NCBI GenBank assembly: GCA_020002185.1
Contig: CM034534.1
Span: 67,736,452 to 67,800,451, forward strand
DNA: 64,000 nucleotides
Origin: Paraescarpia echinospica
Taxonomy: Eukaryota; Annelida; Polychaeta; Sabellida; Siboglinidae
Reading direction: 5' to 3'
Positions 10,241-22,920 of this stretch are shown piece after piece. The translations under genes and the position numbers were made by a program. The notes under the pieces were generated by a model. That model searched no databases. It was not told the DNA's origin and saw only the letters and a program-made list of their open reading frames with translations. How positions within the stretch are numbered: position 1 is the first letter of the stretch; every line of letters starts with the position of its first letter.

Positions 10241-10744
10241 ATGCACTTTCCCGCGTTCAACACAGCAGACTCCCAGTCACAAATTACTACTCCCACTAAT
10301 ATTCAGATAGACGAACATACTTTTGGTCGTATTTGACTGAGGGACGGTTTTGAATTATTTTAGTATTTTACAAACTTGCTTTACAGTGGTCTGTTCTTTA
10401 TTTGGGTTTTTAAAGCTTACCACCTGCAGTTTACAATTATTATGCACAATAAATAAACAAAATAATGATTTTGAAATCAACAAACTGTCTGTCTCGATGC
10501 GCTTTTAGTCGACTCTGTTACGCATCACATTTGACGGATTATTGGCACGAAATAGTCATCGATGAATAATATATAAATGACTTGTCAATAGTTCGACTAG
10601 CATATCAGTAAGGCGAGCATACAAATCCCACCATGTTACCAGTTATGTGCCTTTTTCCTGTCCGTACCCCCGTATGTCATTAATCTAGAAATGTGCAGAT
10701 AGCATTTCCTCATTGGGTCAAGATTTATAAAGAACAGCAGCCTA
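10241..10744. other. AT-rich spacer
   Basis: No gene or clear repeat is seen in this interval. Confidence 0.4.
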
Positions 10745-11545
10745 AAGCTTAGAATGCCAACCTTGGGCCAATGCTGGCTGTGTGTCGGCAACCATAGTTT
10801 GTTAGTAGCTTGGAATGCCAACCTTGGGCCAATGTTGGCTGTATGTCGGTAAACATAGCTTGCACGTAGTTTGAAATGCCAACCGTGGGCCAATATTGGC
10901 TGTATGTCGGCAAACATAAGTTGGGCCAATGATGATATGCCAACATTGAGCCAACAACGGCATGTCAATATTGGGCCAACGATGGTAAGCCAACATTGGG
11001 CCAATACAATAACATGTGAATGTTGATCCAATGTCAGTTCGATACTGGGCCAAGCAGCAGGTTGCCAATGTTGGACCAACATTAGCCTGCGGGACATCCC
11101 AATATTGGACCAATGATGACATGCGAACATTGGGTCAATACAGTAGCATGTCAATTTTGACCCAATGTCAGTTCGGTGCTGGGCCAAGCAGCAGGTTGCC
11201 AATATTGGACCAACATTGGCCTGGAGGACACCCCAAAATTGGGCCAATGTTGGCATGCCAACATTGGTCCATCATAGTAGCACGCAATGTATGCCGATGT
11301 TGGCTCAATTTCAGTTCGGTGCTGGGCCAAGCTGTTGGTTGCCAATGTTCTACCATTGTTGGGTCAATATTGGCATGCCAACACTGGGCCGTTATAGTAG
11401 CACCTATGGCTTGCCTATGTTGTCTCAACATTGGACTAATATTGGCATGTCAATGTTGGTCCAATGTCAGTTCGGTGTTGGGCCAGTGTTGGTATGCCAA
11501 CATTGGACCAATATAACAACACAGGTTGGGCCAATATTGGCCAAG
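10745..11545. repeat. Palindrome-rich TTGGC/GCCAA satellite
   Basis: The first part (10755-10920) holds three copies of an about 61-bp unit (GCCAACCTTGGGCCAATG, then GGCTGTATGTCGG). The second part has longer units of about 133-153 bases, marked by CCAATGTCAGTTCGG-like phrases at about 11029, 11162, 11304 and 11461. Throughout, CCAACATTGGGCCAATGTTGG-like palindromes recur. The best, 11241-11270, is a 30-bp near-perfect palindrome centred on TTGGCATGCCAA. Stop codons are rare, which gives long false open frames on both strands. Confidence 0.85.
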
Positions 11546-12035
11546 TTCGAAATGTTATCTGAGGTCGGTTCAGTCATGCATTATCAACGGTTTGTAAGAT
11601 ACGCATGGTAAAACGAAACAGTGTACTTAAATTATAAATCACCCGTATGCGTAATGCGTATTAATTACCAATTAAATGTGAATCGTAAAGTGGAAATGTC
11701 GAATCCGTTATGTCGGTTCCGTTACGATTTGAGACGCCGGCGCGGCTAAGCAAGGCAACGCTATGATTATACACTGTATATTGATTTAATGCCGCACTCG
11801 ATCGTTGTAACGGAGTTGACACACGTTAAACGGCCATCCATCCTTTCTTCGAATTTCTCAGATAATACGCATCTTTAAGCGCAGCCAGTCATATGTATAA
11901 TATATATATATATATATACTCGAAAAGTTATAAACTATAAATAATAAAAATATCAAAACAAGATGGAGAAAATAAAAATTATTTTGAGTTTTGTTCTCCG
12001 AAAAGTCACATTTACTGAAGAACCACCCATATAAA
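11546..12035. other. AT-rich spacer with (TA)n
   Basis: Non-coding. A short TATATA run lies near 11898-11920. Nothing else is recognisable. Confidence 0.4.
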
Positions 12036-12365
12036 AAAGTAAAGTAAAGAAAATTTATTATGTATAGCGCAGTATCTAGTCCTCAGGACTGCTCAAAAAC
12101 GCTTTACGGCACTTTATTTACAGACCGCTCGACTTCTCCGGGAAGCATCCAGCCACGCCAGCTAATTAATGCGCGAAGACTATTTGTATACAAATATCCA
12201 CCACTGTATATAGCCAGGTACGCAATCATACAGCTACATGAACCGGAGCAACGTAAAGTGAACGAACTTGCCCCAGGTTCGACACCGCATCACAAGATTC
12301 GAACCATATGATTCTCTCGTCGAGAGTCAGAAGCTCTAGTCACTGCATCATTGCGCTCCGTGTAC
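12036..12365 (-). mobile_element. tRNA-derived SINE, minus strand
   Basis: Read on the minus strand it has a tRNA-like head with box B (ATGGTTCGAATCTTG, near 12290-12305). Its body contains CCTGGCTATATACAGTGGTG and its tail reads AGCAGTCCTGAGGACTAGAT followed by ACTGCGCTATA. The same body and tail occur at 47550-47735 on the plus strand (CTGGCTATAGACAGTGGTGG; AGCAGTCCTAAAGACTGGAT). Two diverged copies of one family make the call firm, although the 5' boundary is approximate. Confidence 0.75.
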
Positions 12366-12579
12366 ATAAATTATCATTATAATTATTTCGGGTATATATA
12401 TAAAGCATGCTAAATAAAATAGGGGGTCAGATATATGTATATCAATATATATGTACCCATAGAATTGTGAGCCAGGAGGGGCCCCCAGCCGGAGGAGGTA
12501 TAGGTAATATTGTTTAAATAACAAGCAACATTTTAGTGTAGTGTTCCAACGTGTTAATACAATGTGGGCTAATGAAATC
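12366..12579. other. Spacer
   Basis: AT-rich with a short ATATATGTATATC run. No gene is seen. Confidence 0.35.
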
Positions 12580-12700
12580 TCCGGACAGATATCCCGACGG
12601 CTGACGTCTTATTCACGGCGCCGAGGTGTGACCAATAAGCGAGCAGCATTTTGACCGCGAAGGGGCCGTTGCGTCATCGGTTCCTACAAAGACACGTAAG
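12580..12700 (+). promoter_or_regulatory. CpG-rich promoter-like region of the THAP gene
   Basis: The stretch is distinctly richer in GC and CpG than its AT-rich surroundings. It holds a CRE-like TGACGTC (12602-12608), a CCAAT box (12632-12636) and a TGCGTCA motif (12670-12676), all within about 170 bases of the THAP start codon. No TATA box is obvious, which suits a CpG-type promoter. This is inference from motifs only. Confidence 0.5.
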
Positions 12701-12768
12701 TCATAGCATATACCGTTCGGCGAATTTTAGCAGCTCGGTCTGTTTGCAATAAAATTTGAATTTACAAT

Positions 12769-13191
12769 ATGCCGCACTGTTCAGCGCTCGGTTGTAGCAA
12801 CAAGGGTTCAGTTAAGAGTACAAAGCTGTCTTTCTTCCGTTTCCCCTTAAGTAGACCAGAGGGGAAGCAATGGATCCGGAACTGTGGACGGACTGACTGG
12901 CAACCCTCGCGATACAATCGAATTTGTTCGGCTCATTTCGAAGAAGCATGCTTTGAAGAAGATATGTTTTATGAGATAATGGGACAAGATCCGGCGAAAC
13001 GTCGGCGACGGAGAACTTTGAAACCTGGATCGGTGCCGACAATATTTCATCACGAACATCAGCCGTCGAAGGGTCGGAAGGCGAAGCCGATCGAAACGAA
13101 ACCGAACTCATCGAAGCCGAAGGCGAAGCGACGTCGACGCAGACCTTGGACCACCAAACGCGCTGCGAAGTCAAATCGCGAGAAGGTATAG
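12769..13191 (+). CDS. THAP-domain protein (possibly first exon only)
   Basis: The 140-residue frame opens with a full THAP zinc-binding domain, a C2CH DNA-binding fold. It has C4-x4-C9, a C53-x2-H56 pair, conserved F25-P26, W35, and the closing box SVPTIF at residues 88-93, where the family has AVPTIF. THAP proteins bind specific DNA in the nucleus and include transcription regulators and domesticated P-element transposases. A basic tail follows (RRRRR at residues 78-82 and again near 122-126), likely a nuclear localisation signal. The start is the first ATG, with a CpG-rich promoter-like stretch upstream. The frame ends AAG-GTA-TAG, so AAG|GTATAG could be a weak splice donor at 13185/13186 in phase 0, giving 139 residues plus later exons. 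Otherwise it is a complete small protein. A poly(A)-like AATAAA lies at 14021. Confidence 0.85.
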   Translation: MPHCSALGCSNKGSVKSTKLSFFRFPLSRPEGKQWIRNCGRTDWQPSRYNRICSAHFEEACFEEDMFYEIMGQDPAKRRRRRTLKPGSVPTIFHHEHQPSKGRKAKPIETKPNSSKPKAKRRRRRPWTTKRAAKSNREKV

Positions 13192-14749
13192 TATGCAATG
13201 CCTAGACGTTAATCTGTACCATTTGAAATATCGCTGGAAGAAAACTTAATTGCAAATATGACAAGCATACAACTGCAATGTTACAAATAGGTTTATATCT
13301 CGTGGGCGATAATACCACGATGTGTAGGTGACGACCGACGTTGGCTGTTCTGTAACTATTGAGCTCTTCGGCAATTCATTTTTTATAAGAACATTCCGAG
13401 ACTGGATATAGTTCATGTTAAATTATTAAACAGTTGTCGTTTTTTGTTTTAATGTTTTGAGTTAAAATTATCACAGAATAATCGGTTTGCCAACAACAAC
13501 AAGTTACGTAACAACGCCAGCGGCAACGGGGTCAATGAATCTGTGAAATTGGCCTGGTAAAAATGACTCATTTTAATCATGTTTATACTTTCACAGATAC
13601 TTTTTAATCTGATAATGTACTTTCAGATATGTATGATGTCATAAACAGAAGTTCTTATGGCAATTTTTATTCATTCTAAATTTCAAGTCACTACTTTGGA
13701 CATTAATTGTCATTAAAAACATTATTGGAAAATTAGAGTGTAAAATTGTCAGGAGTATAAAACTTTTAGCGTGACATTAAACAAAATACACTATTTTGAA
13801 ATTACAGTAAACTAAAATACCAACAGCAATTAAACTACACAAATATATAATTTTATTAATGTAAGATTATTACTATTAGAGTGCTAAACATTTGCTAGCT
13901 TTTGCAGTTTTGGATAATGTGGCATCACTTGTGGTCAATATATGTGACTCTACACATGTATATGTATATGCACATGGTTTACAAGCAAAGAAGATTCAGC
14001 TCTTGTTGGACTCAAGGTCCAATAAAACATAACTTAAAAAGTATTTGTTTTCACCTGGTGTTATTGATGTTTGCTAATTTTGTACTGATTTTTTTAATTA
14101 ATTAATTATTCCTCATATACTTATATTTGAAACTACCAGACTGTATTCCCATTACCCCCCACATTTGCCAAGAGTGTAACATTGTTGAAAGCTAAGACTG
14201 CCAGATTTAGACACATTGCTTTAGAATTACTTGTTGATCTGTTCAGTCATTGTAGCTCTTGTGTCTTACTTGAATGGGATAAAACATGATAATATATACT
14301 CATTAAGGTGGTAGCTGACATAGTGTTGTCAGGAGTGTACCATTTTTGGCGGAATTCTACATCTTTGTATTAACTAGATAGCAACATTGCCATTGGTGTA
14401 TTTTGGCATTAATTGTTACTTTGCTATAATAAAACAATGAAAAATTAATAGTTTCGCTGCAATATTCAGTGATATTTATTTGATACACTAATTTAGATGT
14501 TAAAAATTGACTCAGTATATGGGCATTTTCACAGTAATGAGGGGAGCAGTGTCTCGTGAGGGCCAAATATTGATGACTAAGTTATTTTTATATCCTATTC
14601 TAATGTGTAGTACTATATCTAAGGTTACAAAATCCATTAACATTATGGTAGAATGACAAGTTTAATATTTTTACATGACATGTTAATGCTGAGAACGTGT
14701 GCAAAAGCTGCAGTTTGGGAAAAAAACAATTAACTGAACACTACTAGAC
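13192..14749. other. AT-rich DNA downstream of the THAP exon
   Basis: No coding region is supported. An AATAAA occurs at 14021-14026 and could end a THAP transcript if the exon is not spliced. Otherwise this is intron or intergenic DNA. Confidence 0.4.
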
Positions 14750-15456
14750 ATGTGTTACTCATATGGATGTGAGCACGATGTGCAATACAATGCGAGTAAA
14801 TCCCTGGTCATGTACTTTGAATCTAGAAAGTCAAATCTGTCTAAAGAAATGACATTAGGAGGAAAGAAGTTAAACTTTGCCACCTCTTGTAAATATCTTG
14901 GACATGTAATTTCTAAAAACTTGTCTGATGAGTCTGACATGCAAGTCAAAGTGAGACTTTTGTATGCCAAGAGTAACATGTTACGTCAAAAGTTTCACTT
15001 TTGTTCAACTGCTGTAAAAAATAAGCTATTTACAGCGTATTTTGGTAATATCTATATGTGTGCGTTATGGGTGAACTTTAGAAAAGTTAATTTTCATCAA
15101 TTCGTTGTTGCATATAACAACTCTTTCAGGATATTGAACAATTTGCCCATGAGATGTAGCGCTAGTCACATGTTTGCTACAGCTAATGTCAGCTCGGGTA
15201 AATGTGTAATCAGAAAGGCTATTTTTAGCTTAATGAATAGGATTGACATGTCTTTGAATCCCATTATTTATAGCATTAAAACTAGCGACGTGTATTGTAC
15301 TTCGAAACTGCGGCACCAGTGGGTCCGGGATTTATATAATTTTTAAACATATTGTTCTTATCTATGTATTTTTTTATTATTTACATACTTTTATTGATGT
15401 ATTTGTATATATGGACATCATGATTGTCTGAAATAAATACATTATTATTATTATTA
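14750..15456 (+). mobile_element. 5'-truncated LINE, C-terminal RT region
   Basis: An open frame of 198 codons (14750-15346) covers the RT thumb and C-terminal region. Phrases such as CKYLGHVISKNLSDESDM, KNKLFTAYFGNIYM and AYNNSFRILNNLPMRCSAS are typical of CR1/jockey-group non-LTR elements. The protein stops naturally, and about 100 bases later the element ends in AATAAATACA plus (TTA)n at 15440-15460. The catalytic part of RT is missing at the 5' side, as expected for incomplete reverse transcription. The frame is free of stops, so the insertion is fairly recent, yet it cannot move on its own. Confidence 0.8.
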
Positions 15457-15460
15457 TTAA

Positions 15461-16337
15461 ATATCATCAAAATATATTTCAAATGCACAGAGCATAATAA
15501 ACAACCATTTCCTAATATTAATTGTAGTCATCGATGCAAAGAAAAAATAATCCCACTTTCTTCCCATTTTCGGCCAGAAGTAATCAAGAGTAATATTTCC
15601 ACAACACTTCTTTAATTAAATAGCAACAAATAAACAACAATACTCCGTAAATATGTGATCAGTGTCATCATATCTGTCAACAACAATCTTAAAATTGGTC
15701 CTTGTTCTTGTTTTTGAATGTGGGTTCAAAGAAGAATGATAAAGTTTTATTTCAGAGTGGACATTTTTGGACAGTTAGAAATCTGGTCTTTCCCAGTACT
15801 AAACGTTCTCTAAACATGAAATATATGTGTGGTATGTCAATGCAGAAAGTGTTTGTAAACAACAAGTTGAGTGTGCACTGAAAATAAAAATATGAATAGG
15901 TGATTTGGTGGCAACACATTATTAAGTGACTATTAACCATGTCATACATCGACAATGTGATTAAATTTACAAAAAAGTTGTATGTACATATATATATATA
16001 TATACATATATGTACATATATATATATGTATATATACCTAAAACAAAATGCACCCATAATATACAGGTGCTAATATTTAAATTTAGTAGTTTGATTACCA
16101 TATAATATATACATGGTTATAAATATGTTCATAATTTAATTTAGCTGTATGACTTATTGCATGATATTCAGATTGGACACTATTTTGGAGAGTGCATTTT
16201 ATTTTTTACATGTCTTCAGATTTAAACACGTCTTTTTTTGTAAATTCAGTGAGTCAGTGTATTTTAAAGTATGATGGCTAAAACTGTATATTTTGTTAAA
16301 TGTTGACATGAATATTATAATTGATTTTTAATTACAC
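15461..16337. other. AT-rich spacer with TATATACA run
   Basis: Non-coding. A TATATA/TACATA simple repeat lies at about 15985-16035; the Tyr-Ile-rich open frame on the minus strand is its translation. Confidence 0.5.
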
Positions 16338-16800
16338 AGAATAAATCAGTTACAATTACAGCATCATTTCAAACCTGCATCAACTACATGTTGTAGTTAC
16401 ATGAAATAAATCAATTATGACATTGTCCCAGAACCTGAATCAACTACACACCACATTGTAGTTACATGATAGAAAGTAATTACAACTATGGTATTATTTC
16501 AGAACCTGAATCAACTGCATAAAATATTGTAGTTACATGACAGAAAATAATAAAAATCATGACATTATTTCTGAACTAGAATCAACTACATCTTGTAGTT
16601 ATATGAAAGAAATTGATTACAATCACAGCATTATTTCTGAATCTGAATCAACTATGTACATGTTGTAGTTACTTGAAAGAAATCAATCACAATTGCAGCA
16701 TTATTTCAGGACCTGAATCAACTACATGTTGTTGTTATGTGAAAGAAATCTGTTACAGTTTTGATATTATTTCGGAACCCAAATCGACTGTAGTTGCATC
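16338..16800. repeat. 65-71-bp tandem repeat, about 7 copies
   Basis: Each unit contains GAATCAACTAC, then TGTAGTTACATGA, then AAATCA and a phrase like GCATTATTTC. The TAGTTAC anchor falls at about 16394, 16459, 16530, 16596, 16666, 16731 and 16790. Units have diverged, so the array is old. Confidence 0.8.
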
Positions 16801-17859
16801 AATAAAGATGCACTTTATCCGCAAATTAGAAGGTCAGTTATATAGCTAATTAATTCCTATTGCACTATTAGTATATATATATATGGAACATGTACCATTT
16901 GAGATGGTATAACTTATAGTTACAGTCTACAACTTCAAAGTTTCAATAAATATTATTAAAAATAAAGAATTTTTACATTTACAAGGGCAGGTATAAGAAT
17001 TTGTTTTAAAGTATGTTTCACATATATTAGTGTTTGTAACTAACACCGAACATGTTGTGAGGTAGTCATGGTTGGATAAAACTTTGTTGACTTGTATCTT
17101 TAACAAAGAAGGATTTATGAAGATCAAACAACATACCAAGTTTCATCAAAATAGAATTTGGTTATGTCGTTTTCTTGTATTTTTCAGTGATTTCGAAAAC
17201 AATTTTGGAGTGGACAAAAAAAGAAAAACACACTTGATGTTGTTATGTTGTGTGTGCATGCTACGGTATCAGGGCATTTCTGCTGGCCAATATAATTCAC
17301 ATTCATACAATTATTTTGAGTACAATTAATGAAAGATGGTGATTTCATGTTTTCGACAGACATAACTTTGAAGTGTTGCTAGTCAGTAAGTAGCCATCCC
17401 ACAAGAATAAACTTCTGCATGCACATAGACAGTGTGGTCCTGTATCAAAATTCAAATAGATATCCTGCGATAATTTATAGGCTAAGCTTCACTATGTCGG
17501 AGTGGGCATTTTGGGGGGATAAAAATTCAGTGATTTGAATTGCCTGGTGAAAACAATTGGACACGGATACTTCTATAAGTTACATACTACCTTGAAGATA
17601 AACCCCTTTAGGTGTTCTCAAAGCAAAAATAACTGAGCACAGACAGGTGCTTGGTGAGTATTTTATAATGACAAAAACATGACTTTTCCTGTGCGACAGT
17701 CATTTTTTCAAAAATTATGCATGTTTTGAGTTCTACAAAAAACAAAATACACCATGCCGATGTTGTGTGTTTTCCAGGTACCCCACGTGGTTCCTAGTAA
17801 CTAGGTACAATAATTGTTATGATGTATATCATTTAGTGAACTGGTAATATGTTAAGAAA
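16801..17859. other. AT-rich spacer
   Basis: No gene is seen. There is a short ATATAT run at 16873. Some phrases (AAACATACCAAGTTTCATC, near 17130) resemble degenerate dispersed repeats. Confidence 0.35.
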
Positions 17860-18850
17860 ACCAGCTCCCCTCAATACCACGAAGATGCCCATCTATTAAT
17901 CAGATACTTGAAAAATTATCTTCTATTACACAAATAAGTTGTTTGAACCAACAGACATTGGCTTAATTTGTGGTAGGCACATTTAAAAACAATCACTGTA
18001 TGTTAGTTTCAATCACATTTAATTTTAAAACTTGGAAAAATATAATGTCAGGCGTGTAACGGATTTGGTGAAAAAAATTTAGTTCAAATGCTCAATATAT
18101 CAAGACGAGTTGTACAGTTGGTTTGAAATTGGTTATATGGAATTTTCCTTGTTACCAGGGAGGGCTCCATACTAGCTAAGATGTTCAATATTGATTATTA
18201 TATTGATCAGATACTTTTAAAATGGTCTTTTGTTACACAAGTAAAGTATTTGAACCAATACACCAGAGTAAAGTGGCTTCATTTGTGGTAGGCACATTTT
18301 AAATACACATGATTTGTACCATACTCAAGCACTTAGTACGTTGCATCATGAAAAACAATTAGTTTGTTTGATGTCAATCACATTTAATTTAAATTTGGAC
18401 AAATATAATGTCAGGAGTGTAACGGATTTGGTGCCAATATATTATGTCAATTCAAATGCTCATTGTATCAAGACAAGATGTATAACTAGTTTGAAATTGT
18501 TTGTAGAAGCTTCCTTGTTACCAGAGAGTGCTCCATACAAGTTAAGATGTTCAATATTGATTACAGTATTGATCAGATGCTTGAAAAATTATATTCTGTT
18601 CCACAAATAACGTTTGAACGAAACAAAATTGGCTTCATTTGTTGTACTGGTTGGCACATTTTAAATACACATGATTTGTACCATACTCAAGCACTTAGTA
18701 TTTTGCATCATGGAAAACAATCAGTTTGTTTGATTTCAATCACATTTAGTTTTAAAACTATACAAGTATAATGTCATGTGTGTAACAGATTTGGTACCAA
18801 ATGATATGTTAGTTCAAAATGTGTTAAGAAAAATTGTCCGATTTTTTTGA
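17860..18850. repeat. About 363-bp tandem repeat, nearly 3 copies
   Basis: The anchor AATGTCAGG(C/A)GTGTAACGG falls at 18044, 18408 and (diverged) 18770. Flanking phrases such as GTAGGCACATTTTAAATAC and CTTCCTTGTTACCAG recur in the same order. Short open frames inside it differ between copies and are not genes. Confidence 0.8.
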
Positions 18851-19296
18851 AATTTTGTGTAGAAGTGCTAGAGTGGTAAATGTTCTCTTTTATTTAAATG
18901 ATATAAATTTTTAAAATAGACATTTTGACCCCATAAAAATCAGATAATTTGAGAATTATCAAATTCATCCACCCAATAGTGGAAACAAACTTAAGCATTA
19001 AGTGTATTTTATTATTGGAAAACAAACAAAAAGTGATGAATATGATTACATGGATTTTTATGCTGGTAATCAATATTTCTTAAAGCTAATAGATATTTGT
19101 TGAGTCATTGCCAAAAAACCTTGAGAAAACAAATATCGAGTTAATATATTAAGTTTTTGAATGTGCATGGATCATGCAGGAATGAAGACAAAAATTATTT
19201 CTATAAGGTTTGTCACCCCTTATGTCATACTTTATGAGCCATTGTCTTGTACCCAGGCCCTTTATACCTTCTGTCCTGACAATGACGTTCTTTTTT
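18851..19296. other. AT-rich spacer
   Basis: Nothing recognisable before the first E element. Confidence 0.35.
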
Positions 19297-22200
19297 AGTC
19301 CTTTGACCGAAGGTCCAAGGGACTATTGCCATCACTCTGCATCCGCCGTTAGCTGCCGTATCTCAGAAACCGTTCAGCAACTTTTTCTCTAATTTTGCAT
19401 AGACATATCTTGGGGCACTGCCACTATGCACGAGAAATCTGTATTTGATTGATTCATTTTAAGGGCTCCCTAGGGCCTCCAAGGACCACAAAACTGGTAA
19501 AAATGTAACATTTGGCCTATTTTTTCAAAAACTGTTCAGCAACTTTTTTTCTAATTTTGCATAGATGTATCTTAGGGTGCTGCCACTATATACAAGAAAT
19601 CTGTATTTGATTTAATAATTCTAAGGGCACCTAAGGGGCCCCCAAAGTGCAAAAGGTTTACATTATCTAGTGATGTGGTTTTGAGAAGGGCCCTTTAAAC
19701 CACCCCCAACATTAGATGTTGTGTATTGTTCCACAAAGTCAACAACTGTGACTAATCTCTACAGCCCAGTCCATTGAGACCTTGACTAATCTTTAATTGG
19801 TCACAGCACCCAGGCAGAGTAGACACACTTGACCCCTGTTAGACTGAACAGTTGCCTAACACTTTTAAACTGTATCTTCAAAACTATTGATTTTCTATAA
19901 TTGCAAGTTGTGTTTATTTTGATGTTCATTTAATTATTATAAAATGGTGTGACTGTGTTGTCTATTGGTTAAAGATGTCTGTAGAAACCTGTAGGTGACA
20001 AACATAGAAAATTAATATTCTGGACAACTATAGAGTGAAATATCCTACACTTTATTTATATCAAATGCATTATACTGTTCTGTTTACGCTTGCCATGCCT
20101 TGTGTAGACATGGTACTGTATAAATCAATTGTATCAATATAGACTAATCATTACAGATTCACAATATAGTTGACACCTGAAACAACCAAATGTCAACCAT
20201 TAGAAGAGTTGACATAGTTAAGGCACAATAAAGCCTTTTGTGTCAAGACAAATACAATTCAACCAATACCCCTATCTGAACACTGCCTGTTCTTCACCTA
20301 TTACATTCGCTTTATTTAGGTATGTGGTTCCTTTTATAGAAAATTTTAGTTTCTTTCTGTACCTGTCTACGTATGATAACCATTTGTCCGCCCTGCTCAC
20401 AATAAACATCACATGAATGATAAAAGGAAGATCACTGCCACTTAACTTGTGGATTATTATTATTATAAAACTGCTCTGCTACTGCTTGGTGGACAGTTAA
20501 TTAGTGGATCAAGTTCAAATACATCAGCACGTTTTTCACACCTGCATGGTAGTTTAGGCTCAGTAGTGTGCTGGCAGCTACTAAACCTATAGGCTTGTGT
20601 GAAAAGGATAGTTGGTAGAAGAACTAACTTCAAAGCACCATTGCATCCATTTAGCCAGGCAGCAGTCACACTGTCCCAGTGTCTGCTGCTATGTTTATAT
20701 AATAATTATATAGGCTTAATGATCCCAATACACCAATCTGTTGGCACAATGTCAGATAATGGAACTAGGTTAAACATCTTAACAATAACTATAATTAGTT
20801 CTGTGGAGCTGTTTTTTTCAGTGAACAGTAAACATGTAAACATTTTACTTCCATCATAACCCTTAATGATCTGTAACTATGATTTACCAAAAAACATTTG
20901 ATTAATAATTACCTACAGGGTTGTTTGATTTATGCCGGTCAGAAACTGTTTCTGCCCAGCAGAAACAGCAACAATTGGAAATACATGCCATTGATAGGCA
21001 AAAGTGTTCTTTTTATAGAAAATTTCAGTTTCTTTCTGTACCTGTCTACATATGATAACCATTTGTCCGCCCTGCTCACAATAAACATCACATGAATGAT
21101 AAAAGGAAGATCACTGCCACTTAACTTGTGGATTATTATTATTATAAAACTGCTCTGCTACTGCTTGGTCGACAGTAAGCTGCAACTGTCTTTGAGTTTG
21201 TTTACATTTTGACAAACTACTATTATATAGCACTAATTTTTGAATGAATCACGTTTTGAGAATGCATGTCATTGTTTGCGGTGTAACTTTTGTATGCTTC
21301 ATTTTCTGCTGCTACAAGTTGCATTCATCTGAAAGATTATTCAATTACCTATCCAATGATAATACATATGTTGTGGTGTTGGATATATAGCTTTGGTATA
21401 TTGTACATGAGGGTTGTGATAGGAAACTATTGGACATTGCAGTGCGGAGAGACAGTACGAGATGTGTCACTCAGTATATGAAGTGTGACTTTCAGATACT
21501 TCATTTTGTAGTGCTATGGATTATGATGGGCCTCTCCATTAGCTCCCTATATATTTGGAAGTTAGGTGAGTAGCACCTTCGAAGTTCTGACAGCAGGACA
21601 CCGCCTTCGGTGAAGTCGAGACAAAAGTTTTACAAAGGCTTCAATTTCAAACGGTCTATCACCGTCCAGCTGACCCAATTTTTATTTTTTCAAAAACTTT
21701 TCAGTAACTTTTTCTTTAATTTTTCATCGACATTTCATGTGGTAGTGCCACTATACACAATACATCTGTATTTGATTGATTCATTCTAAGCTCACCAAAG
21801 GTCCCCTAAAATGCTAAATTTGCTAACTAAAATTAATTGTCTACCCCAGAGTAGCTATATTTATAACTTGTTGTGTATTACACCCACCTGTGGAGCTAAG
21901 ATTCTCTGCCTGCTATTGTTTGATGGAAACTGTGACTTATCTGTAATTGGTCACTGGCAGTAGCTTGTGTCAACAGACAGCATTAAGCCACTAGACCCCT
22001 GTTAAACTGGGCAGTTGCCTGTAGGTTTTAAACTGTGTCAAACAGTGAGTCTACCTTTTGCTCTCAAATAATCTGTCCTCTTTTTTTTACACATAAAGAC
22101 AATCTGGCATAACTTTATAAGTCTTTGTAGCAGCACATTTGTACTTCCAGTGTATCATTGCAACATAACATACATATTACATACTGTGTGCCACATTTGA

Positions 22201-22482
22201 ATGTTGTGCATGTAATATTTCCATGCAATCCAATTGCATATATAATTTCAACAGCCGTTTTCTTCATTTTCACTTTTTGACCCCTACCATGTTCAATGCT
22301 CCATAACTTCGCCAATTTTTGTAGCAGTCATATAATTTTTGAAACCGTGTAAAGTACCCTACCAAACCTTTACAAGGATGTAAGAAAACGATGTTATAAT
22401 TTTTCTGACTTATCACTCATTTGGTCAGCCGTGGTCACATATAGACGTATTAGTCCAAAGGACTTCAGGGCCACTTGGCCCA
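19297..22482 (+). mobile_element. E element 1 (Helentron-like), 3.2 kb
   Basis: Starts AGTCCTTTGACCGAAGG, a 5' hairpin closed by GGTCCAAGGGACT. Ends AGTCCAAAGGACT then GGGCC-ACTT-GGCCCA, two small hairpins. Both ends sit in T runs. The first 10 bases are repeated inverted near the 3' end. Inside are monomers of about 165 bases (TTCAGCAACTTTTTCTCTAA, then a GTATTTGATTGATTC-like phrase). The middle holds debris of a reverse transcriptase on the minus strand at about 20205-20335 and 20690-20815. It resembles non-autonomous Helitron/Helentron elements with central tandem repeats, known as pearl in oysters. Assignment is by structure only; no Rep/helicase is present. Confidence 0.6.
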
Positions 22483-22612
22483 TTTTTTATTCCTATTTAT
22501 CGTTAAATATTCGCATTTTATGAACCAAGATCTCTTGGGTCATGTAATTTACATGGCTTTCATTAAGCATCATTTACTTAGTACTAAATAACATATAAGC
22601 ACTGATAACAAC

Positions 22613-22715
<103 letters not shown>

Positions 22716-22844
22716 ACCTCAAGTACAGTTATTGTTTAACAAAACTGGAGACAGTTTATTCTTTTGAAAAGATAAAATGTCCCGGTGGAAACCGTAACTT
22801 ACACAATTTCAAACTGTGTCAATAATCCAGACCACTGAGATACA

Positions 22845-22920
22845 TAACAACTCATTACAAGAGTAACAACTCATTACAAGAGTAACAACTCATTACAAGA
22901 ATAACAACTCATTACAAGAG
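22845..22920. repeat. 19-bp tandem repeat, 4 copies
   Basis: Unit TAACAACTCATTACAAGAG is repeated four times back to back; the third copy has one change. The near-identity indicates recent expansion. Confidence 0.97.

Noticed and set aside
10636..11611. Long open frames on both strands (up to 206 codons)
   Set aside because: They follow the satellite unit, give repetitive peptides on both strands, and have no start context or domain.
15752..16057. Tyr/Ile-rich frame
   Set aside because: Translation of a TATATACA simple repeat.
16338..16800. CRISPR-like array
   Set aside because: Units are contiguous, diverged tandem repeats without unique spacers, in eukaryotic DNA.
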